A stretch of 13,466 bases of DNA. Source: Candidatus Binatota bacterium. Lineage in GTDB: Bacteria; Desulfobacterota; Binatia; Bin18. How positions within the stretch are numbered: the first letter of the stretch is position 1; each line of letters starts with the position of its first letter. The notes under the pieces are model-generated. The model was not told where the DNA came from. It made no database searches and worked only from the letters and a program-made list of their open reading frames with translations. The stretch covers positions 1-13,466 of the forward strand of contig WTHE01000377.1 of assembly GCA_011523315.1 (NCBI GenBank), read 5' to 3'. Positions 6,411 to 12,435 of this stretch are shown in pieces. A program made the translations under genes and the position numbers.

Positions 6411-9008
6411 GTGAGCACCTCACCCTCCCCCGCCAGTCCGACGACCGACATGATGGCCCAGTACCACCGGGTCAAAGCCGAGTACCAGGAAACCCTGGTC
6501 TTTTTTCGGTTTGGCGATTTCTATGAGATGTTTTACGACGACGCGGCGATTGCGGCCCGCGCCCTCGACATTACCCTGACCTCGCGGCCGCAGGGCAAAA
6601 ACACTGAACGGGTGCCCATGTGTGGCGTCCCCCACTACCGGCTCGACGCCTATCTCAGCCGCCTGGTCGAAAAGGGCTTCAAGGTCGCCATCTGTGAACA
6701 GCTGGAAGGCAGCCAGAAGGGGCGGGGACTGCTACGGCGCGAGGTTGTCCGGGTCGTCACCCCGGGCACGCTGTTCGAGACCGGCGACACCGAACGCAGC
6801 CTGGCGGCCGTGTGTTCCGACTCCGCCGACCGGGTCGGCCTGGCCGTCCTGTCCCTGGCCACCGGCGAGTTTGTCGTGGCCGAGACAAACCGGACCGAGC
6901 TGCCCAGCCTGGTGGCAAAATTTCCGGCCCAGGAAGTCCTGCTGCGGACAGGCGACGCCGATGACGCCGGCTGGCAGCCCCAGGTGCATATCACCCAGCG
7001 GCCGGACACCGACTTTCGCCTGACCATGGCCCGCCGAACCCTGAGCCGCCGCTTTGGTCGGACGCAGGTCGCGCCGCTGGCCGCCTCCCATCCCCAGGGT
7101 CTGGCTGCGGCCGGCGCCCTGCTGGCCTATGTGACCGAAACCCAGCAAGACTTTCTGCCCCACCTCAAAGCCCCCCAGGTCTACCGCAGTGAGGCCTTCG
7201 TGTTTCTCGACCCCCAGACCCAGCGCAACCTGGAGCTGGTCGAAAACCTGCTGGAGGGCGGGTCGCACGGCTCGCTGCTGTCGGTCCTCGACGCCTCAAA
7301 AACCCGCATGGGCCACCGCCGTCTCCGCCACTGCCTGCTGCACCCACTGCGCTCGGTGGACGCCATCCGCCAGCGCCAGGAGGCGGTCGCCGCACTGCTG
7401 GCCGAGTCCCAGACCCGGACCGCCATACAGGCCGGGCTGGCACGGATTCTCGATCTCGAACGCCTGACCTCGCGCACGACCTCGGCGGTCGCCAGCCCGC
7501 GCGACCTGGCCGCCCTGGCCGTCTCGCTGGCTCCCCTGGCGGCGCTGCGCGAACGCCTGTCCGGCCTGTCCGCCGGGCTGCTGGCCGAGCTGCACCAGAC
7601 GCTCGATCCCCTGGAGGATGTCCAGTCCGAAATCCAGCGCGTCCTGGTCGAGGAGCCCAAGGCCGGGGCCAAGGACGGCGGCCTGATTCGGGACGGGGTG
7701 AGCGCCGAACTGGACGAGCTGCGGGCCGTGCAGACCGACGGCAGCGGCTGGCTGGCGCGCTACGAGCAGCAGGAACGCCAGCGCACGGCCATTCCCAACC
7801 TCAAGGTCGGCTTCAACCGGGTGTTCGGCTACTATCTCGAAGTGACGAAGTCACACCTTGAACTGGTACCCAAGACCTATACCCGGCGGCAAACCCTGGT
7901 CAGCGCCGAACGCTTCATCACCCCGGCCCTGCACCGCTTTGAGGACAAGATGCTGTCGGCCGGCGACCGCAGCAAACAGCTGGAGTATGCCCTGTTCAGC
8001 ACCCTGCGCGACCAGGTTGCGGCCCAGGCCGACCGCCTCCGCCAGACCGCCCACACGCTCGGCCTGCTCGACCTGATGTGCGCCTTTGCCGAGGTCGCCG
8101 GCAAAAGGGGCTGGGTCCGGCCGCAGGTCGGCGAGGACTACGCCCTGTCCTTCACCCAGGGCCGCCACCCGGTGCTCGAAAATCAGACCGCACCCTTCGT
8201 GCCCAACGATCTGGACCTGAATGCAGACACCCACCTGCTGATTCTGACCGGTCCGAATGCGGCCGGCAAAAGCACCTATGTGCGCCAGGCGGCCCTGCTG
8301 GTGGTGCTGGCCCAGATCGGCAGCTTTGTGCCGGCCGAGGCGGCCACGGTCGGCGTGGTGGACCGGATTTTTACCCGGGTCGGGGCGGCCGATTTTCTGG
8401 CCCAGGGGCTGTCAACCTTCATGGTCGAGATGACCGAAACGGCCAACATCCTGCGTCAGGCCACGGACAAGAGCCTGGTCATTCTCGACGAGGTCGGGCG
8501 CGGCACCGGCACCTCGGACGGACAGGCCATTGCCCAGGCCGTGGCCGAAAGCCTGGCCCGGGACATCAAGGCCAAAACCCTGTTCACCACCCACTATCAC
8601 GAGCTGGCCGGCCTGGCGGACACCATCCCGGGCATTGCCAACGCCCGCCTGGACGTTCGGGAAGAGCGCGACGAGGTCACGTTTCTGTACACCGTCGTGC
8701 CCGGCGCGGCCCAGAAGAGCTATGGGGTGTATGTGGCCCAGCTGGCCGGGCTGCCCTCACACGTCGTGCAGCGGGCCAAGGATTTGCTGCTGAGCTGGCA
8801 GACGAACCAGAACACGGACGCCTATGTGGCGGAGGGGTCGAGCCAGTATTCCACCGGAATCACGAAGAATGGTAGCATGCCGTCTCAAGACGCCCAGCCG
8901 GTCCTGGCCCGACTGGCCAGGGTTGACCCGCTGCATACCACGCCGATCGACGCCCTGGTGGTCCTGGCCGAATTGAAGAAGCTGGCCGAGGGCGATCAAG
9001 AGAAATAG
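6411..9008 (+). CDS. mutS: DNA mismatch repair protein MutS
   Basis: MutS recognises base mismatches and small loops and, with ATP, recruits MutL. The 865-residue protein has full family length. The mismatch-reading motif GDFYE is at 35-39 (Phe37, Glu39) in the N-terminal domain. Connector, lever and clamp regions follow, with NLKVGFNRVFGYYLEVT in the core. The ATPase domain has Walker A GPNAAGKST (614-622), a STFMVEM segment, Walker B LVILDE (689-694), and TTHYHEL. The C-terminus ends DPLHTTPIDALVVLAELKKL and appears intact. I take the GTG at 6411 as start. It leaves 13 residues before MMAQYHRVK, normal for MutS, whereas the ATG at 6450 would trim it more than usual. Only a weak AAGG precedes the GTG. 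It is divergent from amidohydrolase 1 and convergent with the antitoxin; the toxin remnant begins just past its stop codon. Confidence 0.97.
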   Translation: MSTSPSPASPTTDMMAQYHRVKAEYQETLVFFRFGDFYEMFYDDAAIAARALDITLTSRPQGKNTERVPMCGVPHYRLDAYLSRLVEKGFKVAICEQLEGSQKGRGLLRREVVRVVTPGTLFETGDTERSLAAVCSDSADRVGLAVLSLATGEFVVAETNRTELPSLVAKFPAQEVLLRTGDADDAGWQPQVHITQRPDTDFRLTMARRTLSRRFGRTQVAPLAASHPQGLAAAGALLAYVTETQQDFLPHLKAPQVYRSEAFVFLDPQTQRNLELVENLLEGGSHGSLLSVLDASKTRMGHRRLRHCLLHPLRSVDAIRQRQEAVAALLAESQTRTAIQAGLARILDLERLTSRTTSAVASPRDLAALAVSLAPLAALRERLSGLSAGLLAELHQTLDPLEDVQSEIQRVLVEEPKAGAKDGGLIRDGVSAELDELRAVQTDGSGWLARYEQQERQRTAIPNLKVGFNRVFGYYLEVTKSHLELVPKTYTRRQTLVSAERFITPALHRFEDKMLSAGDRSKQLEYALFSTLRDQVAAQADRLRQTAHTLGLLDLMCAFAEVAGKRGWVRPQVGEDYALSFTQGRHPVLENQTAPFVPNDLDLNADTHLLILTGPNAAGKSTYVRQAALLVVLAQIGSFVPAEAATVGVVDRIFTRVGAADFLAQGLSTFMVEMTETANILRQATDKSLVILDEVGRGTGTSDGQAIAQAVAESLARDIKAKTLFTTHYHELAGLADTIPGIANARLDVREERDEVTFLYTVVPGAAQKSYGVYVAQLAGLPSHVVQRAKDLLLSWQTNQNTDAYVAEGSSQYSTGITKNGSMPSQDAQPVLARLARVDPLHTTPIDALVVLAELKKLAEGDQEK

Positions 9009-9060
9009 CTGCCCGTTTCCTGTCACGCTTGAACTGCGTCGGACGGGCTGGGGTCAACAC
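9009..9060 (-). pseudogene. Remnant of a YafQ/RelE-type toxin gene (about the first 17 codons)
   Basis: Two bases after the antitoxin stop codon, a leftward GTG at 9060 begins VLTPARPTQFKRDRKRA. This closely matches, from memory, the N-terminus of many YafQ-family mRNA interferases (MLTPVxTxxFKRDxKRA). This is also exactly where such a toxin starts in dinJ-yafQ type operons. After about 17 codons the resemblance ends, and the reading frame continues only as antisense of the mutS 3' end (down to 8860). All later parts of the toxin, including its catalytic residues, are absent. I read it as a toxin gene truncated by a deletion or rearrangement whose junction lies at about 9009-9015, just outside mutS. 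It cannot encode an active toxin. The resemblance covers only a short stretch, so chance is not excluded. Confidence 0.6.
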
Positions 9061-9062
9061 GA

Positions 9063-9323
9063 TCAGTCAATCCCCAAATCTCGAAACAGGTCGTCTTTGG
9101 TATCGAAACGCTGCCCTTTGCCACTTTCCAGCTCGTCAATCGCTTTAGCGGTAGCGGCATTTGGCAGGTGGAGCGCAAACGGCAGACGCTTTTCCTCGGC
9201 TACGCGCACCAGCAACAGACGAATAGCGTCTGATACGGACAGACCCATGGCTTCCAGGGCTTTGGTTGCCCGTACTTTTGTCTGACTGTCGATTCGGGCT
9301 CGGACTACGGCGTCCGCAGGCAT
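9063..9323 (-). CDS. RelB/DinJ-family antitoxin, apparently orphaned
   Basis: An 86-residue ribbon-helix-helix antitoxin of type II toxin-antitoxin modules. The N-terminal strand VVRARID (6-12) and helices through KALEAMGLSVSDAIRLLLVRVA (21-42) are typical DinJ/RelB, followed by KRLPF (45-49) and the C-terminal toxin-binding tail RFDTKDDLFRDLGID. Such proteins bind the toxin and repress their own promoter as dimers. The ATG at 9323 has AGGAGG (9337-9332) 8 nt upstream. The partner toxin, expected immediately downstream, survives only as a short remnant. The gene's base composition looks less GC-rich than that of its neighbours, which with its family suggests horizontal acquisition. It may now serve as an anti-addiction factor against a related toxin elsewhere, or may be drifting. 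Confidence 0.88.
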   Translation of the reverse strand: MPADAVVRARIDSQTKVRATKALEAMGLSVSDAIRLLLVRVAEEKRLPFALHLPNAATAKAIDELESGKGQRFDTKDDLFRDLGID

Positions 9324-9336
9324 TGTGCTGACCTCC

Positions 9337-9358
9337 TCTTATGTAGCTCTTTTGTAGC
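9337..9358. promoter_or_regulatory. 11-bp tandem direct repeat in the antitoxin leader, possible operator
   Basis: TCTTATGTAGC (9337-9347) and TCTTTTGTAGC (9348-9358) are adjacent copies differing at one base. On the antitoxin strand they read GCTACAAAAGA GCTACATAAGA, so each contains a TACAWA hexamer that could be a -10 element. A loose TTGCGC lies at 9370-9365. The proximal copy touches the Shine-Dalgarno. One helical turn between copies suits a ribbon-helix-helix repressor dimer on one DNA face. Autoregulation is inferred from the family. Confidence 0.5.
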
Positions 9359-9390
9359 CACAAAGCGCAACGGAGATCAAGGGAAGACGG

Positions 9391-9425
9391 CCCAACCGAC
9401 GGCTCATCCAAAGGCGTCGGCTGGG
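9391..9425 (-). terminator. Stem-loop after amidohydrolase 2, probable terminator
   Basis: CCCAACCGACG (9391-9401) and CGTCGGCTGGG (9415-9425) pair over 11 bp with one mismatch that becomes a G-U wobble in the leftward transcript; the loop is 13 nt. It starts about 20 nt after the amidohydrolase 2 stop codon (9445) and is followed leftward by a moderately T-rich stretch (CCGTCTTCCCTT). It would separate that transcript from the antitoxin promoter. Confidence 0.55.
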
Positions 9426-9444
9426 ACGCTGAGGCAGTAACGAC

Positions 9445-10608
9445 TCAGAGGCCGTAGACCTGGGCGACGTTATCGCCAATGACCTTGCGACGGGTCTCGT
9501 CGCCCATCGGCTCGACCAGCTCCAACAGCTCGTCCATGTAGTTGTCGGGATGGTCGAAGTGGGGGAAATCCGAGGCCCAGAAGAACTTGTCATTGCCGAC
9601 AAAATCGACCACATTGCCAAACGCCTTCTCGTCGGGGTCGCCCGAGATCCAGCACTGGCGATGAAAATAGTAGCTGGGCTTTTCCTTGAGCGGCACCGAC
9701 TCACCCAGCGGGCTGTCGTAGACCGCGTCCATACGGTTGAGCAGATAGCCGGCCCAGCCCGCGCCGGACTCCAGGACGATGATCTTCACCTGTGGAAAGC
9801 GATCAAACAGGCCGTACTGAAACAGGGCGGTAAAGGCTTGCAGCGGCCCCTGCCCGCCGTGCACGTTGAAGTGCCACAGCGCCCATTTCTGCATGTCGTG
9901 AAAGCGCTGGTGGACCCGCTTGGCCGGCGGCTCGCCACTGGGATGGATGCCGACCGGCACGTCCAACTCCTGGGCTTTGGCCCAGAAGGGGTCGTAGTCG
10001 GGGTTGGCGTGGGACTTGTTGGTCGGCGTGAACGGCACCACAAACGCGCCCCGGCAGCCGTCTTTGACCGCCCGTTCCAGCTCGCTGGCCGCCTCCTGGG
10101 GATCGCCAAAGGAGATGTGAGCAATGGGAACCAGGCGCCCGGACGAATCCCGGCAGAAGTCCGCCACCCAGCGGTTGTAGGCTCTGGCATAGGCGGCCTG
10201 GAGTCCCAGATCGCCCAGATCTTCGGTCTCCCAGATCAGGCCCAGGCTGGGATACACAATCGCCTTGTCCAGCCCCTCGGCGTCCATGCGTTGCAGGCGT
10301 TGTTGGGCGTCCATTGAGCCAAACGGGGCCATGTTGACATAGGTCCGGTCGGGGTGCGGTTCCACCTCTTCGGGCGTTTTGCCCATCCCGCCAAACGCGG
10401 CCAGCTGGCCGGGCTTGATGTACTTGGCCGGCCGACCGGCGATTTCGAGGACTTCCAGGCCGTCTGGGCCAACCGTGACCCGCATGGCCTGTTCCTGGTA
10501 CTGCGGGTCAATATACTTCTCCCAGGCATCAGGCGTCTCAAGGATATGCCCGTCGGCGTCAATCGCGCCGCGATACGGAAACGTCTTATTGTTGGTGATA
10601 GACGACAT
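9445..10608 (-). CDS. Amidohydrolase_2-family metal-dependent hydrolase (paralogue 2)
   Basis: This 387-residue enzyme is a paralogue of amidohydrolase 1 with the same fold and all the same putative metal ligands: DADGH near residue 19, GIHPSGE, LESGAGW and ASDFPHFDHP. A stretch of about 59 residues starting at ESGAGWAGYL is identical between the two proteins, and most DNA differences there fall at third codon positions, indicating purifying selection or gene conversion. N-terminal regions differ more (for example residues 35-75), which may give different substrate preferences. AGGAGG (10621-10616) lies 7 nt before the ATG at 10608, the same spacing as in paralogue 1. It has no SDR partner; its own terminator-like hairpin follows, then the antitoxin gene. 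It is divergent from mutL. The reaction is unknown. Confidence 0.93.
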   Translation of the reverse strand: MSSITNNKTFPYRGAIDADGHILETPDAWEKYIDPQYQEQAMRVTVGPDGLEVLEIAGRPAKYIKPGQLAAFGGMGKTPEEVEPHPDRTYVNMAPFGSMDAQQRLQRMDAEGLDKAIVYPSLGLIWETEDLGDLGLQAAYARAYNRWVADFCRDSSGRLVPIAHISFGDPQEAASELERAVKDGCRGAFVVPFTPTNKSHANPDYDPFWAKAQELDVPVGIHPSGEPPAKRVHQRFHDMQKWALWHFNVHGGQGPLQAFTALFQYGLFDRFPQVKIIVLESGAGWAGYLLNRMDAVYDSPLGESVPLKEKPSYYFHRQCWISGDPDEKAFGNVVDFVGNDKFFWASDFPHFDHPDNYMDELLELVEPMGDETRRKVIGDNVAQVYGL

Positions 10609-10656
10609 AGCTCTCCCTCCTCAACTGGTGAATCAACTTTCTGAACTCAGGAGTAT

Positions 10657-10685
10657 GTTCTAGCGCACTCGACGCCCTTCGACAA
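10657..10685 (-). promoter_or_regulatory. Predicted sigma70-type promoter of amidohydrolase 2
   Basis: On the minus strand TTGTCG (10685-10680), a 17-nt spacer and TAGAAC (10662-10657) reproduce the layout seen before paralogue 1, with five of six bases identical in each box and a spacer starting AAG in both. The leader to the ATG would be about 40 nt and contains the AGGAGG. Confidence 0.45.
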
Positions 10686-10715
10686 GGGTTTTTCGGCAAC
10701 AGGCGCAAACCGCCA

Positions 10716-10744
10716 CAGACACGCCGGCCGACTTCTGCTAGGCT
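10716..10744 (+). promoter_or_regulatory. Possible mutL promoter with very short leader
   Basis: CAGACA (10716-10721), a 17-nt spacer ending in TGC, and TAGGCT (10739-10744) resemble a weak promoter with an extended -10. Transcription would start near 10751, only about 7 nt before the mutL ATG at 10758, which would fit the lack of a clear Shine-Dalgarno there. The match is weak and is offered only as a candidate. Confidence 0.22.
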
Positions 10745-10757
10745 GCCCCGGGCATAC

Positions 10758-12347
10758 ATGAAAATCCGCATCCTGCCTCCAGACGTTCAGCAACAGATTG
10801 CCGCCGGCGAGGTCATTGAGCGACCGGCCAGCGTGGTCAAGGAACTCATCGAAAACGCCCTGGATGCCAGCGCCGACACGATTCGAGTCGAAATCCAGGA
10901 GGGCGGCAGGCGGCTGATCAAGGTCACCGATAACGGTCCGGGCATGGCCGCCGAAGATGTCGGTCTGGCGTGTGAGCGTTTTGCCACCAGCAAGATCACC
11001 AGCGCTACCGATATCGCCCGGATTCAGACCTTCGGCTTTCGGGGCGAAGCCCTGCCAAGCATCGCCTCGGTCTCCCGCCTGCGACTGCTGACCCGCCAGC
11101 GAGAGGACCAACTCGGCACCGAACACCGCCTTGAGGCCGGCCGGCTGACCTCCCAGCGTCAGGCCGGGGCGCCGGTCGGCACCAGCGTCGAGGTCTGGGA
11201 CGTGTTTTACAACACACCGGCCCGCCGTCGCTTCATGCGCAGCCTGCGCACCGAGTACGGCCATATCCTGGGCACCTTTACCCGCTTTGCGCTGGCCTTT
11301 CCCGACACCAACCTGTCCCTGTCGTTTGACGGCCGCGAGGTGTATAGCTTCCAGCCCGGCTCGCTCCAGGAACGGCTGACGGCCTGCTTTGGCGGCGAGA
11401 CGACCTCGGGTCTGGAGGAGGTGGAAGACGCGGGCCTGAGCGGCCGGGTGTGGGGAGCCGTGCTGCCCAGCCAGGCCGGCTGGCGGCGGCGCTACTATCT
11501 GTTCGTCAACCGCCGCCCGATTCGCAACCGGACGCTGTATCGGGCCGTCCGAGACGCCTGGGGCGAGGCCGGCGGGCTGGTCCTGCTGTTTCTCGAACTG
11601 CACCCCTCGCAGCTCGACGTGAACATCCATCCGGCCAAGGCCGAGGTCCGCTTCCGGGACGATACGGCCATCTACAGCCTGGTCCGAAGCGCGCTCGAAC
11701 ACCGCCAGCGTCCGGCCTGGCTGCAAACCGAGGCCGTGGCAGAACAGCAGGAAGCCTACGACGGGGCGTCCGTTAATGGCTTCTCGCTGGTCGGGCAGGT
11801 CGAGAACAGCTTTCTGCTGACCGCGTCCGAGGGCCACGTCTACCTCCTGGACCAGCACGCGGCCGAGGAGCGGGTCTTGTACGAACGGCTGCAAAACGGC
11901 CGGGTCCAGGCCAGGCGCTTGATTGCGCCCCAGGTGGTCAAGCTGTCGATTGACGAGCAGGCCTTGCTGGACGATACGGCCGAGGCGTTGTCGGCGTGTC
12001 GTTTTGAGTTGGACGCCTTTGGTCCTGGGGTGATCGCGCTGCGGGCCGTGCCGGATTTTGTTGAACCCCAGTCCTCAGGACTGATTTTCTCGCGCCTGCT
12101 GGCCCGCCTGCGCAACAAAAAAGAGGACATCACCCAGGCCCTGTCCTGCCTGGCGGCCCTCAAAGCCGGCCAAATGCTGAGCCGCGAGGCTCAGGAGCAA
12201 CTGCTCACGGCCTGGACGCAGACCGCCCACCCCCACGCCTGTGCGCATGACCGCCCGGTCTATTTCCGGCTGTCGCTGGACGAGGTGCGGCGCAGGCTGG
12301 GACGGACGGGCCTGAGCTGTGGGTTTGAGGGCAATGACGAGAGCTAG
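10758..12347 (+). CDS. mutL: DNA mismatch repair protein MutL, endonuclease type
   Basis: MutL couples mismatch recognition by MutS to strand removal. The 529-residue protein has the GHKL ATPase motifs: ENALDA (32-37), DNGPGM (58-63), the ATP-lid motif TFGFRGEALPSI (91-102), and the GTSVEVWDVFYNTPAR segment (141-156). A fairly short linker (about 315-340) leads to the C-terminal dimerisation domain. There DQHAAEERVLYE (365-376) matches the metal-binding nicking motif DQHA(X)2E(X)4E. SCLAALKAGQ and CAHDRP (495-500) correspond to the other metal-site motifs, the last more often CPHGRP. So this MutL probably nicks DNA itself, as in bacteria without Dam/MutH. The reduced length compared with typical proteins of about 600 residues comes from the linker. 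No good Shine-Dalgarno precedes the ATG. It is divergent from amidohydrolase 2 and is followed 88 bp later by amidohydrolase 3. Confidence 0.96.
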   Translation: MKIRILPPDVQQQIAAGEVIERPASVVKELIENALDASADTIRVEIQEGGRRLIKVTDNGPGMAAEDVGLACERFATSKITSATDIARIQTFGFRGEALPSIASVSRLRLLTRQREDQLGTEHRLEAGRLTSQRQAGAPVGTSVEVWDVFYNTPARRRFMRSLRTEYGHILGTFTRFALAFPDTNLSLSFDGREVYSFQPGSLQERLTACFGGETTSGLEEVEDAGLSGRVWGAVLPSQAGWRRRYYLFVNRRPIRNRTLYRAVRDAWGEAGGLVLLFLELHPSQLDVNIHPAKAEVRFRDDTAIYSLVRSALEHRQRPAWLQTEAVAEQQEAYDGASVNGFSLVGQVENSFLLTASEGHVYLLDQHAAEERVLYERLQNGRVQARRLIAPQVVKLSIDEQALLDDTAEALSACRFELDAFGPGVIALRAVPDFVEPQSSGLIFSRLLARLRNKKEDITQALSCLAALKAGQMLSREAQEQLLTAWTQTAHPHACAHDRPVYFRLSLDEVRRRLGRTGLSCGFEGNDES

Positions 12348-12369
12348 GGCGACGCCTGCCCCGACTTTC

Positions 12370-12399
12370 TTGCAGCCCCGGCGCCCAAGATGGTACAGT
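12370..12399 (+). promoter_or_regulatory. Possible promoter of amidohydrolase 3
   Basis: TTGCAG (12370-12375), an 18-nt spacer and TACAGT (12394-12399) preceded by TGG give a weak -35 and an extended -10 (TGGTACAGT). It sits in the 88-bp gap after mutL and would start a leader of about 30 nt containing the AGGAG. Read-through from mutL is an alternative. Confidence 0.33.
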
Positions 12400-12435
12400 C
12401 CGGTCCATCCCGGACACGCTTGAGTGAGGAGAACA

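Noticed and set aside
4993..6414. 473-codon open frame on the plus strand opposite amidohydrolase 1
   Set aside because: It is antisense of a conserved gene. A similar frame appears opposite paralogue 2 (9550-10317) simply because the two genes are similar.
9011..9048. GCCCGT...ACGGGC inverted repeat after mutS
   Set aside because: It has 6-bp arms with a loop of about 26 nt and no T-run; better explained as chance within the toxin remnant.
8860..9060. Complete 66-codon leftward gene downstream of the antitoxin
   Set aside because: Only about the first 17 codons look toxin-like. The rest is antisense of the mutS C-terminal coding region, so it is treated as a remnant rather than a working gene.
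5122..10608. Composite transposon reading of the two amidohydrolase copies around mutS
   Set aside because: There are no terminal inverted repeats, transposase genes or target duplications; the repeats are protein-coding paralogues under constraint.
10647..11894. 415-codon open frame on the minus strand opposite mutL
   Set aside because: It is antisense to mutL and has no recognisable domains.
6411..12347. mutS, mutL and neighbours as a novel defence system
   Set aside because: Both proteins are standard housekeeping mismatch-repair proteins by motifs and length, and no nuclease, restriction or phage-related partner is present.
12347..12370. Intrinsic terminator after mutL (GGGC...GCCC followed by TTTCTT)
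   Set aside because: The stem is only 4 bp and the T-rich part is offset, so the support is too weak to list.
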